This document shows, piece by piece, positions 1 through 9,337 of a DNA stretch of 64,000 nucleotides. The notes under the pieces were generated by a model. The model was not told where the DNA came from. It worked only from the letters and a program-made list of their open reading frames with translations, and did no database searches. The DNA is from Acidimicrobiia bacterium (GTDB lineage: Bacteria; Acidobacteriota; Vicinamibacteria; Vicinamibacterales; SCN-69-37): positions 62,001-126,000 of the forward strand of contig VFZF01000004.1 in NCBI GenBank assembly GCA_016871335.1, given 5' to 3'. Position 1 is the first letter of the stretch, and each line of letters starts with the position of its first letter. Position numbers and translations under genes: made by a program.

Positions 1-1873
1 GATGGGTGCTGCGGCACGGCACATGTTGATCGCGGCGGCGGCGCAGGCATGGGGCGTGCCCGCATCGGAGATCACCACGACGCCTGGCCGGCTCGTGCAC
101 GCGGGGTCGAACCGGTCCGCCGGGTACGGTCAGTTCGCCACGGCGGCGGCCGCGATGCCGGCGCCCGTGCTGGCCGACCTCACACTCAAGGACGCGAAGG
201 ACTACCGGATCATCGGCAAGCCGATCCCCGGCGTGGACAACTTCAAGATCGTCACCGGACAGCCGCTGTTTGGCAGCGACGTCAAGCTGCCCGGCATGTT
301 GTACGCCGTCTATCAGCGGTGCCCGGTCATCCGCGGCAAGGCGATCAGCGCCAACCTCGATGAGATCAAAGCGATGCCCGGCGTGACACACGCCTTCATC
401 GTGCCCGACAGCCATGGCGGCGGGTCGATGAGTGGTGTGGCCGTGGTCGCCAACAGCTGGTGGCTCGCGGAGAATGCGCGCAAGAAACTGCAGGTCACCT
501 GGGACAACGGCATCACGGCCTCGGACAGCAGTGCCGCCTTCTCGGCGCGTGCCGTGCAGTTGTCGAAGGAAGCCCCCCACTCCACCTCGCGCAACGACGG
601 CGACGTCGAAGCGGCATTGGCGTCGGCGGCCAAGGTCGTTGAGGCCCACTACGAGTACCCGTTCCTCGCACACGCGCCGATGGAGCCACCAAACGCCACC
701 GCCGTGTTTGATGCCGCGAAGGGCACGCTGGAAGTCTGGGCCGGCACGCAGCAACCGGGCGGCGTCGTGAACACGATGGCGACCGCCGTGGGCATCAACC
801 CGGATCAGGTCACCGTGCATCTGCCGCGGATGGGCGGCAGCTTCGGCCGTCGTCTCTACAACGATTACGTCGTTGAAACCGCCGTCATCGCGAAGACCGT
901 CGGAGCGCCCGTGCAGTTGCGCTGGTCGCGTGAGGACGAGATGCGGCACGAGGTGTTCCGGCCCGCTGGCTACCACTTCCTCAAGGGCGGCGTGGACGCC
1001 TCGGGGCAACTCGTCGCCTGGCGCAATCACTTCGTGTCGTTCTCAGTGGCCGGTGCGCCGACGACGAACGCGCAGGGACAGCCACAGGGACCAACCCCGG
1101 CCCCATCGTCGACGCTGAGCCCGACCGAATTTCCGTCGCGGTTTGTGCCCAACTTCGCCACCCACGTGTCACTGATGCCGCTGGGCGTCAACACGGGCGC
1201 CCACCGCGCGCCCGGTTCGTGTGCGTTGTCGTTTGTGATGCAGTCGTTCCTCGATGAACTCGCGCATGCGGCCGGCAAGGACCCGGTGCAGTTCCGGCTC
1301 GATCTGCTGGCGCGCACCCCGATTGCCGTGCAGGGCGGCGGCGGTGGCTTCAACGCGGAGCGGATGACGGGTGTGTTGAAGATGGTCGCGGAGAAGTCGG
1401 GCTGGGGCAAGCGCCCGTTGCCCGATGGCACCGGCATGGGCGTCGCGTTCCACTTCAGTCACAGCGGCTACGTCGCCGAGGTGGCCGAAGTGCACGTCGA
1501 TGCCAACAAGCGCATCCGCGTCAACAAGGTGTGGGTGGCCAGCGATGTCGGCCGCCAGATCGTCAACCCGCTGAACGCGGAGAGCCAGGTCCACAGCGCG
1601 GTCATGGACGGCATGAGTCAGTTGATGCTGGAACTCACGGTTGACGGCGGCAGAATCATTCAGGGGAACTTCGACTCGTATCCCATCCTGCGGATGCGAC
1701 AGGCGCCGCCCGCGATCGAGGCGCACTTCCTGACCTCTGACAACAACCCCACCGGACTCGGGGAGCCGCCGATGCCGCCGATCATTCCGGCGATCAGCAA
1801 CGCGATCTTCGCCGCCACCGGCACGCGCGTGCGGTCGCTGCCCCTGAGCAAACACGGCTTCAGCTGGAGGTAG
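1..1873 (+). CDS. Molybdenum hydroxylase large subunit (IorB/xanthine dehydrogenase family), 5' end outside window
   Basis: Periplasm-type aldehyde/xanthine oxidoreductase subunit that binds the molybdopterin cofactor and would oxidise an N-heterocycle or aldehyde. The frame is open from the left edge, so the N-terminus is missing; about 623 residues are visible. Family signatures: GGSFGRR (near visible residue 278) for cofactor binding, RAPGSC (about 400), and GLGEPPMPP near residue 587. The Glu of this last motif aligns with the catalytic glutamate of the xanthine oxidase family. The single-polypeptide layout and the C-terminus resemble isoquinoline 1-oxidoreductase beta subunits, which pair with a small [2Fe-2S] subunit normally encoded just upstream (outside this window). 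A c-type cytochrome gene follows 8 bases downstream and is the likely electron acceptor. The substrate cannot be told from sequence. Confidence 0.9.
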   Translation, partial: MGAAARHMLIAAAAQAWGVPASEITTTPGRLVHAGSNRSAGYGQFATAAAAMPAPVLADLTLKDAKDYRIIGKPIPGVDNFKIVTGQPLFGSDVKLPGMLYAVYQRCPVIRGKAISANLDEIKAMPGVTHAFIVPDSHGGGSMSGVAVVANSWWLAENARKKLQVTWDNGITASDSSAAFSARAVQLSKEAPHSTSRNDGDVEAALASAAKVVEAHYEYPFLAHAPMEPPNATAVFDAAKGTLEVWAGTQQPGGVVNTMATAVGINPDQVTVHLPRMGGSFGRRLYNDYVVETAVIAKTVGAPVQLRWSREDEMRHEVFRPAGYHFLKGGVDASGQLVAWRNHFVSFSVAGAPTTNAQGQPQGPTPAPSSTLSPTEFPSRFVPNFATHVSLMPLGVNTGAHRAPGSCALSFVMQSFLDELAHAAGKDPVQFRLDLLARTPIAVQGGGGGFNAERMTGVLKMVAEKSGWGKRPLPDGTGMGVAFHFSHSGYVAEVAEVHVDANKRIRVNKVWVASDVGRQIVNPLNAESQVHSAVMDGMSQLMLELTVDGGRIIQGNFDSYPILRMRQAPPAIEAHFLTSDNNPTGLGEPPMPPIIPAISNAIFAATGTRVRSLPLSKHGFSWR

Positions 1874-1881
1874 AACAGGCG

Positions 1882-2358
1882 ATGCGTTTCCGGCTTCTCG
1901 CCCTCGCGGCGAGCCTGCTCGTGTTGTCGACAGCCATCGGCGTCCGCGCGGACCTGAGGACCGTCGGACCCGTGGACCATGACCCCTGGACCCTGGCCCC
2001 CCGACCACAGAAGTCGGTTCTTGACGGCGTCTACTCAAAGTCGCAAGCCGACGGTGCCAAAGTCCAGTTCGACAAACTGTGCGCGGAGTGCCACGCGTTC
2101 ACCGTCGCGACCAAACGCAAGGCCGAGGACCTGCCACTGGGCGACGAGCCCTTCTTCAGGAACTGGGAAGGCAAGCCACTGGCTGAACTGGTGTCGCTGA
2201 TCGTGTTCACCATGCCCAACGACGGGCGCGCCGCGGTTGAAGAAGCCGAGGCGCTGGACCTCGTCGCCTACATGCTCCAGCAGAACGGGTTCCCGGCCGG
2301 CAGCAGCCCGCTGACGAAGGCAACAGCCTCGGCCATGTTCACGCGGCCGAAGATGTAG
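1882..2358 (+). CDS. Exported monohaem cytochrome c
   Basis: 158-residue secreted electron carrier. A hydrophobic signal peptide covers about residues 1-24. The single haem-binding motif CAECH is at residues 67-71, and a plausible axial methionine is Met111 in FTMPND. The ATG at 1882 is preceded by GGAGG at 1866-1870, inside the end of the upstream gene, so the two are co-transcribed. In the related acidobacterial and proteobacterial molybdenum hydroxylases a cytochrome of this kind takes electrons from the [2Fe-2S] subunit, and the 8-base spacing to the hydroxylase gene fits that role (inference). Confidence 0.85.
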   Translation: MRFRLLALAASLLVLSTAIGVRADLRTVGPVDHDPWTLAPRPQKSVLDGVYSKSQADGAKVQFDKLCAECHAFTVATKRKAEDLPLGDEPFFRNWEGKPLAELVSLIVFTMPNDGRAAVEEAEALDLVAYMLQQNGFPAGSSPLTKATASAMFTRPKM

Positions 2359-2363
2359 CCCGC

Positions 2364-2915
2364 GTGGCTCTGACCGCCACCGTCTTCAACTTCGACATCG
2401 ACCTGACCGACACCGACCGCGGGTGTTACGAGACACTCGCACTCCGCGTCGCCCAGCATCCTTCCGAAAGCGACGAGTATCTCATCGCGCGTGTGCTCGC
2501 GTACTGTCTGGAGTACGCCGAGGGCATCACCTTCTCAAGCGGGGTGTCGTCCCCGGATGACCCGACGATCTCCGTGCGCGACCTCACGGGCACCATTCAC
2601 CTGTGGGTCGAGATCGGGCTGCCCGAGCCCGCACGTCTGCACAAGGCAAGTAAGGCGGCGCAGCGGGTGGCCGTCTACACACACAAGGTTCCGGGCCAGT
2701 GGCTGCGCCAGATCGCCGGCGAACGCATTCACCGCGCCGGCGCGATCGATTTCTTCGAATTTGATCGCGCGTTCGTCGCCGCGCTCGTCGCCCGACTCGA
2801 CCGCCGCATGGCGCTGAGTCTCTCAATCGCGGACGGACACATCCTTGTCGCGACTGGAGACGATGTGCTGGAGACAGATCTGGCGCGGAAGTCGCTCACC
2901 TCCGCCATCACGTAG
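2364..2915 (+). CDS. YaeQ family protein
   Basis: 183-residue protein matching the YaeQ family over its whole length: N-terminal TVFNFDIDLTDTDRG, central HLWVEIGLPEPARLHKA, and the C-terminal segment with SIADGHILV. YaeQ adopts a PD-(D/E)XK nuclease-like fold; its cellular role is unsettled. The start is GTG at 2364, six bases after the cytochrome stop, and there is no alternative ATG that keeps the conserved N-terminus. It may simply be the last gene of the hydroxylase transcript. The stop codon TAG (2913-2915) is the first triplet of a GTAGGCCCGCTGAAC repeat unit. Confidence 0.85.
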   Translation: MALTATVFNFDIDLTDTDRGCYETLALRVAQHPSESDEYLIARVLAYCLEYAEGITFSSGVSSPDDPTISVRDLTGTIHLWVEIGLPEPARLHKASKAAQRVAVYTHKVPGQWLRQIAGERIHRAGAIDFFEFDRAFVAALVARLDRRMALSLSIADGHILVATGDDVLETDLARKSLTSAIT

Positions 2916-3033
2916 GCCCGCTGAACTGTAGGGCCCGCCCGTACGTAGGGCCCGCTGAACTGCAGCGGGCCAGCTGGCGCGCTCAAGTTCAGCGCGCCCT
3001 CCATGCAGCGCGCCCTCCATGCAGCGCACCCTA
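2912..3033. repeat. Cluster of GTAGGGCCCGCTGAA-type palindromic repeats between convergent genes
   Basis: Five or more degenerate copies of a GC-rich palindromic unit (GTAGGGCCCGCTGAACT with its complement AGCGGGCC, and the variant GGCGCGCTCAAGTTCAGCG) fill the whole space between the YaeQ stop and the VOC stop. Both stop codons are TAG triplets that belong to the outermost repeat copies (TAG at 2913-2915 on plus, TAG at 3033-3031 on minus). The same unit recurs near 11836, 12437, 34813 and 39557. The paired arms could act as a bidirectional terminator. Confidence 0.85.
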
Positions 3034-3861
3034 CGAGGCCACCACCCGAACAACCGTGCCCCAGGGATCGGTCAGCAGCACCGACTCGGCGGCGTCGGTC
3101 ACGGTGTAACCCGCGACGCGAACACGCTCCGCAATCGACCGCACATCCTCACACGTCGGCACCACGGGGTGCCACTCGAGCAGCCGCGCCTCGTCTTCAC
3201 GCGCGGACGGGCCCGGAGACCACGTGTTGGTGCCCAGATGGTGGTGGTAGCCGTTGGCGGAGAGAAACAACGCGCCGGGGTACGACCACACCATTTTGTC
3301 GAAGCCGAGCGCCGAGTGGTAGAAGGCCTCAGCCTCCATCAGGTTTCCCACATGCAGATGCATGTGCCCCATCGTGGTTCCTGCCGGCATGCCGTCCCAG
3401 GGCACGTGTCCGCCAACGGCGATCACGGACGCGATGTCGAGCGGATCACTGGTCATCAGCAGTTCCTGCCCGCGGTATCTCCAGGTGGAGCGTGGGCGAT
3501 CGGCGTACAGCTCGATGCCGAGACCGTCCGGATCGGTGAGGTAGAGCGCCTCGCTCACCAGGTGGTCCGCCATGCCGACCGGCACGGCAAGGCGCGACAG
3601 GTGCGCCGCAAATCAGCCGAGCGCAGCCCGGTCGGGCAACAAAATCGCGAAGTGGTACAGACCAAAGGCGCCGCGACGCGGCACCGGGCGCGCGCCCCGG
3701 CGTTCGCGCAGCACGACCAGTGCGCGACCGTCGGCGGCCCCGATGGTGGCGGTCCCCTCGCCGGTCGACGTCAGCTGCAGTCCCAGCAGGTCCTAGTAGT
3801 ACTCCATCGACCGGCCAAGGTCGGCAATCTGCAGGTGGACGGGGCCAACGTGGGCAATCAC
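3031..3861 (-). pseudogene. VOC-family (glyoxalase/extradiol-dioxygenase-like) gene with two in-frame stops
   Basis: One uninterrupted reading frame of 277 codons runs from GTG 3861 to TAG 3031, the normal length for a two-module CatE-like VOC protein. It is broken by TAG at 3795-3793 (between YY and DLLGL, where the family has a charged or polar residue) and TGA at 3615-3613 (between ALG and FAAHL, where Arg is usual). Module 1 (HVGPVHLQIADLGRSMEYY) and module 2 (GHMHLHVGNLMEAEAFYHSA) are otherwise intact, with metal-ligand His/Glu positions visible (HVGP, MGHMHLH, GIELY). Only the last 184 codons could be translated from an internal GTG at 3585. The frame is perfectly kept, so the lesions are recent or are sequencing errors. 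Confidence 0.85.
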
Positions 3862-3915
3862 CCGATAAACCTAAGCCTTTCCATGTTTTTGATCAAAGCG
3901 TGATATAGATTTTGA

Positions 3916-4728
3916 GTGCTCGAAATCTTCGCGACCTGGCCCGCGGTCGGTCAGGCATTGGCCGCCACACTTTTTACCTGGGGACTGACCGCCATCGGCG
4001 CGGCGGTCGTCTTTTTTTTCAGGGACATCAACCGCAAGGCCCTCGACACCGCACTCGGCTTCACTGCCGGGGTGATGATCGCCGCGAGCTTCTGGTCCCT
4101 GCTCAACCCGGCCATCAACATGGCGGAGGAGATGGGCATGGTGAAGTGGCTCCCCGCGCTTGTGGGATTCCTCGCCGGCGCGTTCTCGATGCGGCTGGTC
4201 GACTACATCCTGCCCCACGTCCATCTCTTCGGAAAGATGAGTGAGGCGGAAGGGGTCAAGACCTCCTGGCGCCGGACGACGTTGCTCGTGCTCGCCATCA
4301 CGCTGCACAACATTCCCGAAGGGCTCGCGATCGGCGTGGCGTTTGGTGCCGTCGCGGCCGGGTTTGATTCGGCGACACTCGGCGCCGCGATCGCCCTCGC
4401 GGTCGGCATCGGCATCCAGAACTGTCCCGAGGGCACCGCGATCGCCGTGCCGCTGCGGCGCGAAGGCCTCTCCCGATTCAAGGCCTGGTGGTACGGGCAG
4501 ATGTCCGCCGCGGTCGAACCCGTCGCCGCCGTGATTGGCGCGGCCGCCGTGATCATGATGCGCCCCATCCTCCCCTACGCGCTCGCCTTCGCCGCCGGCG
4601 CCATGATCTTCGTCGTCGTGGAGGAAGTCATCCCGGAGTCGCACTCCGGCGGCAACGGCGACATGGCCACTCTCGGCGCCATGGTCGGCTTCGCCGTGAT
4701 GATGACGCTGGATGTGGCGCTGGGTTAA
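3916..4728 (+). CDS. ZIP family metal transporter
   Basis: 270-residue inner-membrane transporter with about eight hydrophobic helices, importing divalent metal (Zn2+, possibly Fe/Mn). The two signature metal-binding helices are present: HNIPEG at residues 131-136 and NCPEG at 169-173. A histidine-bearing loop (LPHVHLF, about 97) sits between helices 3 and 4, as in ZupT/GufA-type ZIPs. The start is GTG at 3916; no clear Shine-Dalgarno sequence is visible. The stop overlaps tail-to-tail with the stop of the copper ATPase: the palindrome GTTAAC supplies TAA to both strands. Confidence 0.9.
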   Translation: MLEIFATWPAVGQALAATLFTWGLTAIGAAVVFFFRDINRKALDTALGFTAGVMIAASFWSLLNPAINMAEEMGMVKWLPALVGFLAGAFSMRLVDYILPHVHLFGKMSEAEGVKTSWRRTTLLVLAITLHNIPEGLAIGVAFGAVAAGFDSATLGAAIALAVGIGIQNCPEGTAIAVPLRREGLSRFKAWWYGQMSAAVEPVAAVIGAAAVIMMRPILPYALAFAAGAMIFVVVEEVIPESHSGGNGDMATLGAMVGFAVMMTLDVALG

Positions 4729-7109
4729 CGCCGCAATCGCAGCGCGTTCCCGATCACTGACACCGAACTCAGACTCATCGCGGCCGCGGCCAACATCGGG
4801 CTCAGCAGCAGTCCGAAGAACGGATACAACACGCCCGCAGCAATCGGCACTCCCACTGTGTTGTAGACGAACGCAAAAAACAGGTTCTGTTTGATGTTCC
4901 TCATCGTCTGGCGCGACAGGTGTGTTGCGCGCGCGACGGCACGCAGATCCCCCTGCACCAGCGTGACGCCGGCGCTCTCCATGGCGACGTCCGCGCCCGT
5001 GCCCATCGCGATGCCCACCTGGGCCTGCGCCAGCGCCGGCGCATCGTTGATGCCGTCGCCGGCCATGGCGACGATGCGCCCGGAGGCCTGGAAGGCTGTG
5101 ATGGCCGCCGCCTTGGCGTCGGGCTTCACGTCGGCAATCACCTCGTCGAGCCCGAGTTGTGCCGCCACGGCCTTCGCGGTGGTGGCGTTGTCGCCGGTGA
5201 GCATGACCAGGCGAAGGCCGTCCTTCTTCAGCGTCGCGATGGCTTCCGGCGTACTCGCTTTGATGGGGTCAGCCACGCCAATAAGCCCGGCAGGTGCGCC
5301 GTCCACGGCGACAAACATCACGGTCTGGGCCTGGGCACGGAGCCCATCGGACTGCGCCTCAAGCGACGCGGCATCGATACGTTCCTGCGTCATCAACGCG
5401 CGATTGCCGATGACCACGAGATGGCCTGACACGCGGCCCCGCACACCGAGGCCCGTCAGCGACTCAAACGTCTCGGCCTTCGGCACGTCCAGGCCACGGG
5501 CCTGCGCGCCCTTCACGATCGCCGACGCAAGCGGATGTTCGCTGCCCTGCTCGAGTCCTGCCACCAGCGGGAGCCACGTGCGTTCGTCAGCACCGGCGGC
5601 GGACGCCACACTGACCAGCGCCGGTTTGCCTTCAGTGAGCGTGCCGGTCTTGTCGAACACCAGCGTGTCCACGTCGCGCAGGACTTCGATCGCCTCGGCG
5701 TTCCTGAACAACACGCCCATCGAGGCGCCGCGACCCGTCGCCACCATGATCGACATCGGCGTCGCCAGGCCAAGCGCGCACGGACACGCGATGATGAGCA
5801 CGGCGACGGCATTCACCAGGCCGTGCGCGAGTCGCGGTTCCGGGCCCACAGAGAACCACACCACAAACGTAACCATCGCGACGAGGATCACGGCCGGCAC
5901 AAAGATGCCCGACACCTTGTCGGCCAGTTTCTGAATCGGTGCACGGCTGCGCTGTGCCTCAGCCACCATCGACACGATCCGCGCCAGCAGGGTGTCTTTG
6001 CCGACACGATCCGCACGCATGATCAACGCACCGGTGCCGTTGATGGTCGCGCCGACGACCTTGTCGCCGGCGACCTTGCGGACAGGCACGGGTTCGCCGC
6101 TCACCATGGACTCATCCACACGGCTGTCGCCTTCGACGACCGTGCCGTCGGCGGGGATCTTGGAGCCTGGCTTCACACGCAGACGGTCGCCGACCTTCAC
6201 GTACTTAAGTGGCACCTCATGCTCGGAGCCGTCGGCCTGGATGACGATGGCCGTCGCGGGCGCCAGGCCGAGCAGTTTGCGAATCGCCGCACCTGTCTGA
6301 CTGCGCGCACGCAACTCCAGCACCTGCCCGAGGAGGATCAGCGTCACAATCACCGCAGCCGCTTCGAAATACACGGCGACCGCTCCGCCGTGGCTGAATT
6401 GGTGCGGGAAGATACCGGGCGCCAGCTGCGCGACGAGGCTGTATCCGTAGGCGACGCTCACGCCGAGGCCGATGAGCGTGAACATGTTCAGGTTGCCGGT
6501 GCGCACGGAGTTCACGGCGCGGACATAAAACGGCCACGCGGCCCACGTCGCAACCGGCGTCGCGAGTGCCAGCTGGATCCAGCCTGCCGTGCGCATCGAC
6601 AACGGCGCCAGACCCAGCATCTCCACCATCGCCACGGCCATCGTCGGCACACTGAGCGCCACCGCGATCCAGAATCGGCGGGTCATGTCGATCAACTCGT
6701 GGTTGACCGGTTCCTCCGCCGACATGCTCGTGACTTCGAGCTCGAGCGCCATGCCGCAGATCGGACAGTCGCCGGGCTTGGATTCGCGGATCTCGGGATC
6801 CATCGGACACACATAAACGGGTGCTGAGTGCTCGGTGCTCGGTGCTCGGTGCGGTGCCTGGTGCCCGGTGCTTGGTGCCGCGTGCGGCTTCTGCAGCAGC
6901 GTCATCGGCTGCGCCGACGACATCGCCTTCATGCCCTTGGGTCCGCTCTTGAGCCACCCGTCCGGACCACTCTGGAACTTGGTGTTACAGCCGGGGCTGC
7001 AGAAGTAATAGGTCGTGCCGGCGTGTTCGAACGACCCGCCTTTGTTTTTTGTGGGGTCCACGGTCATGCCGCAGACGGGGTCGATGTGAGGTTGGGTGGT
7101 GTGGGTCAT
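4725..7109 (-). CDS. copA: Copper-translocating P1B-type ATPase with N-terminal YHS and metal-binding domains
   Basis: 794-residue heavy-metal exporter. Order of domains: YHS domain (residues about 10-45, DPVCGMTVD ... CSPGCNTKF), a linker, a heavy-metal-binding ribbon (about 98-130, YVCPMDPE ... DCPICGM), then the P-type ATPase core with CPC in the transmembrane metal site (442-444), the phosphorylated aspartate in DKTGTLT (D486) and a C-terminal [10 protein letters not shown] hinge. CPC and the YHS/ribbon N-terminus point to Cu+ (or Ag+) export. Residues about 76-97 ([20 protein letters not shown]) are encoded by a GGTGCTC tandem repeat that also occurs between genes, so the linker appears repeat-derived. 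Upstream lies a ruined sigma factor gene, ending 8 bases before the ATG. Confidence 0.95.
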   Translation of the reverse strand: MTHTTQPHIDPVCGMTVDPTKNKGGSFEHAGTTYYFCSPGCNTKFQSGPDGWLKSGPKGMKAMSSAQPMTLLQKPHAAPSTGHQAPHRAPSTEHSAPVYVCPMDPEIRESKPGDCPICGMALELEVTSMSAEEPVNHELIDMTRRFWIAVALSVPTMAVAMVEMLGLAPLSMRTAGWIQLALATPVATWAAWPFYVRAVNSVRTGNLNMFTLIGLGVSVAYGYSLVAQLAPGIFPHQFSHGGAVAVYFEAAAVIVTLILLGQVLELRARSQTGAAIRKLLGLAPATAIVIQADGSEHEVPLKYVKVGDRLRVKPGSKIPADGTVVEGDSRVDESMVSGEPVPVRKVAGDKVVGATINGTGALIMRADRVGKDTLLARIVSMVAEAQRSRAPIQKLADKVSGIFVPAVILVAMVTFVVWFSVGPEPRLAHGLVNAVAVLIIACPCALGLATPMSIMVATGRGASMGVLFRNAEAIEVLRDVDTLVFDKTGTLTEGKPALVSVASAAGADERTWLPLVAGLEQGSEHPLASAIVKGAQARGLDVPKAETFESLTGLGVRGRVSGHLVVIGNRALMTQERIDAASLEAQSDGLRAQAQTVMFVAVDGAPAGLIGVADPIKASTPEAIATLKKDGLRLVMLTGDNATTAKAVAAQLGLDEVIADVKPDAKAAAITAFQASGRIVAMAGDGINDAPALAQAQVGIAMGTGADVAMESAGVTLVQGDLRAVARATHLSRQTMRNIKQNLFFAFVYNTVGVPIAAGVLYPFFGLLLSPMLAAAAMSLSSVSVIGNALRLRR
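6820..6884. repeat. GGTGCTC short tandem repeat inside copA
   Basis: On the plus strand the units GTGCTGA, GTGCTCG, GTGCTCG, GTGCTCG and GTGCGGTGCCTGGTGCCCG follow one another. It is translated in frame as an Ala/Pro/Ser/His linker between the YHS and metal-binding ribbon domains of the ATPase. The same unit is intergenic at 39145-39190 and occurs again in the signal-peptide region of the outer-membrane factor gene. Confidence 0.8.
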
Positions 7110-7116
7110 GCTCTGA

Positions 7117-7463
7117 TCACGCAGGCGGTTTCAAGGCCGCCAGTGCCCGCAGGTGGCAGCGGCACAGTCGACCCTTCGGAGCGGGGAGGGGCTCGCGGGT
7201 GTGCTCCTTTTTCCACCCTTCCTGTTGACGCCCCTCGACGTAACGGCGCCGATGACGGTCAATGACGGCCTTACGAAGGACCCGTAAAACCACGGCACCT
7301 CCCTGCCCGCCGGTACGTCGGCCGGATGTTCAATGACCTTGGTGAACGCCTGATGCCGCAGGTCCTCTGCCGCCTCACGTTCCCCCACCCTCGCGCGGAC
7401 CAAACTCAGAAACCGCGCTCGGTGAGCCAGAAAGGTGTCCACGGGTGCTGCGTCCACTTTCAC
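7117..7463 (-). pseudogene. CorE-like ECF sigma factor remnant (frameshifted, 3' truncated)
   Basis: From GTG 7463 the frame encodes a sigma region 2 (FLSLVRARVGEREAAEDLRH, then AFTKVIEH and VPWFYG). One base is missing after WFY: the shifted frame continues correctly as VLRKAVIDRHRRRYVEGRQ, then KEHTREPLPAPKGRLCRCHL and [10 protein letters not shown], stopping with TGA at 7119-7117. The CRC/H segment and its place next to a copper ATPase recall the metal-sensing CorE-type ECF group, which has a Cys-rich module and controls metal-resistance genes. Region 4 and the C-terminal Cys cluster are gone, cut off directly before copA. The family assignment is from memory of motifs; the breakage is visible in the sequence. 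Confidence 0.7.
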
Positions 7464-7556
7464 AACTCTACCCTTGGTACATCAAACTTTGTGTCAGCCA
7501 GTCAACCTCCGGGCGACGATGGTATGGTCGTCGTCCTACGAGGCAGGAGCAGCGCC

Positions 7557-8084
7557 ATGCAGGAGATTCTCAAGCGGCTGGAAGACAAGGTGGACCAGGT
7601 GGGTCAGCGGTTCGACCAGGTGGGTCAGCGGTTCGACCAGGTGGGTCAGCAGTTCGACCAGGTGGGTCAGCGGTTCGACCAGATGGACCAGCGGTTTGAC
7701 CAGATGGACCAGCGGTTTGACCAGATGGACCAGCGATTTGACCAGATGGACCAGCGGTTCGCGCAGGTGGACCTGCGATTCGAGCAGGTAGACCAGCGGC
7801 TCGCGCAGGTAGACCAGCGGCTCGCGCAGGGAGACCAGCGGCTCGACGGGATCGACGCTCAGTTGCACCGACAGGGTGTCTTGCTGGAAGCCATGAACAG
7901 CGACCTGAAACAGACGATGGAGACTGTCACTGGCAATCGGCAGGTGCTGGATCAGAAGTTTGCCGAAGTGCTCGAGAAGCTGGACGAGCGGGTACAGCCA
8001 GTTGAGCTGGCGAGCCGTCACTTCGCGCGCGAGTTGTCCGCCGCTCGCGAAGGGAAACGGCCGCGACGCAAAACACGAGCGTAA
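7557..8084 (+). CDS. Tandem-heptad coiled-coil protein
   Basis: About 175 residues, unknown function, no signal peptide. After a short start (MQEILKRLEDKV) residues about 12-103 consist of some thirteen consecutive seven-residue units of the form DQVGQRF, DQMDQRF, AQVDQRL, a textbook heptad pattern, so the protein should be a long coiled coil. The tail is more ordinary and ends basic (GKRPRRKTRA). The ATG at 7557 is chosen because AGGAG lies 7-11 bases upstream and the repeat region begins right after; the frame is open further upstream but without coding character. The DNA repeats are nearly identical 21-mers, so copy number is likely to vary. It is divergent from the sigma remnant. Confidence 0.75.
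   Translation: MQEILKRLEDKVDQVGQRFDQVGQRFDQVGQQFDQVGQRFDQMDQRFDQMDQRFDQMDQRFDQMDQRFAQVDLRFEQVDQRLAQVDQRLAQGDQRLDGIDAQLHRQGVLLEAMNSDLKQTMETVTGNRQVLDQKFAEVLEKLDERVQPVELASRHFARELSAAREGKRPRRKTRA
7590..7850 (+). repeat. 21-bp tandem repeat array encoding heptads
   Basis: About a dozen contiguous 21-bp units (for example GACCAGGTGGGTCAGCGGTT and GACCAGATGGACCAGCGGTT, each plus one base). The first four and the next four are almost identical among themselves, a sign of recent duplication by slippage; the last ones are more diverged. The array stays in frame throughout. Confidence 0.9.
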
Positions 8085-8092
8085 GAGCCGGT

Positions 8093-9337
8093 CTACTTCA
8101 CCACGGCCGTGCGCACCTGGGTCGTCGGCCGTGCACCCGGCGTGGCCGTCACAACTTCAGTCCACGCAAACAACAGTCCGTTCCCCTCACGGGCCATCCG
8201 CGGGTACCCGCTTGAGCGTGACGCCGCGAGGTCGGCCACTTTGAGCGCGGCGCCCCTGGTGCCGTTGGGCTGAATGCGTCGCACCCTGAACTCCGCCTTC
8301 TTGTCGACCAATTCGATCCACGTCGCCATCGCCGAGCCGTCTGGCATCAGTTCGACATCCACGCGCCCGAGGGTTGCAACATCGTCCACACGAATCGGCG
8401 CACTGAAGGTGCGGCCGGCGTCCTTGGAGAACGCGACGTAGGCGCGGCCGGGATCGTCCACGCCGGTGAACCAGCTGATCACGACATCACGACCGCGGGC
8501 GCTGAGCATCGGACCATTCACCGGGCACGCGGCGATCTGCCAGTTGTCGTTGTGCACGGCCTTCGGTTCGGTCCACTTGCCGTTTTCGAAACGCGACACG
8601 TAGATGTCGCGAATCTCATCGTCGGTGCGGTTGCGGAATGCGGCGATGACACCGTCGCTGGTGACTGCCGCGGTCGTCGGGCAACACTCACACACGCGCG
8701 TGTCGATCGGCATCTCCGACGTCTGCTTCCACGCACCATCAAACGTGCCGAAGCGCACCGTCATCGCGCCCGTGCCGTGCCCATCGTGACCCTCACCACC
8801 CGCGCCGGCCGGTGTTGTCTCTCGGCCATCGAGCCAGATCGCGCCAAGCCCTGCGCCCGGCATCTGGAAGAGTGACGCAAATCCGTGCTCCGTCTTCGTG
8901 CCGTCGTGATGCGGCGTCACCGGCGCCGACCAGGTCTTGCCGTTGTCGGTCGACCGCGACAATCGCACGTCGTAGGCGTATGTGGAAGGACCGCTCTTCT
9001 GCAGCCAGTGCCCGACAATCGAGCCGTCGGCCAACCGCAGCACCGACGGCACATCGGCCCAGTTCACGAACCAGTCGGTGCCCGACGCCACCGTCTTCGC
9101 CTCGGACCACCCGGTCGCGGTGCGCTCCGCGAACTTGAGCGAAGCCAGATTGTTGTCGCCCCGTTCGATCCAGCTCATCAACACGCCCGTGTCGGACACC
9201 GTGAGTTGCGGCGCCTCGGTGCGGGCACCGGCCGGGGATGCGACCGGCTCGACCCGCGGCCCCTGGGCCTGCGGCGTGACGGCTGCCAGGGTCAACGACG
9301 ACACGAGAACGGCAAACGCGAGAGTCAGACGTTTCAT
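8093..9337 (-). CDS. Exported BNR-repeat (sialidase-like) beta-propeller protein
   Basis: 414 residues with a signal peptide (about 1-24). Asp-box/BNR motifs are visible (STDNGKTWSAP, SKDAGRTFSAP) in a propeller-like layout, but I see no sialidase catalytic triad, so a hydrolase function should not be assumed. A CECC motif near the middle (TRVCECCPTT) could bind metal. The ATG at 9337-9335 overlaps the stop of the outer-membrane factor gene (ATGA). The protein is therefore the third gene of the multicopper oxidase operon and probably acts in the periplasm in metal handling (inference from context). Confidence 0.8.
   Translation of the reverse strand: MKRLTLAFAVLVSSLTLAAVTPQAQGPRVEPVASPAGARTEAPQLTVSDTGVLMSWIERGDNNLASLKFAERTATGWSEAKTVASGTDWFVNWADVPSVLRLADGSIVGHWLQKSGPSTYAYDVRLSRSTDNGKTWSAPVTPHHDGTKTEHGFASLFQMPGAGLGAIWLDGRETTPAGAGGEGHDGHGTGAMTVRFGTFDGAWKQTSEMPIDTRVCECCPTTAAVTSDGVIAAFRNRTDDEIRDIYVSRFENGKWTEPKAVHNDNWQIAACPVNGPMLSARGRDVVISWFTGVDDPGRAYVAFSKDAGRTFSAPIRVDDVATLGRVDVELMPDGSAMATWIELVDKKAEFRVRRIQPNGTRGAALKVADLAASRSSGYPRMAREGNGLLFAWTEVVTATPGARPTTQVRTAVVK

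Noticed and set aside
5535-6827. 430-codon plus-strand frame opposite copA
   Set aside because: Mirror of a conserved P-type ATPase; no recognisable motif of its own.
7590-7850. CRISPR-like array
   Set aside because: The 21-bp units are contiguous without unique spacers and are in frame as heptads; it is a coding tandem repeat.
8093-9337. True sialidase
   Set aside because: Only Asp-box repeats are present; the Arg triad and the nucleophile region of sialidases were not found, and the gene is coupled to copper genes.
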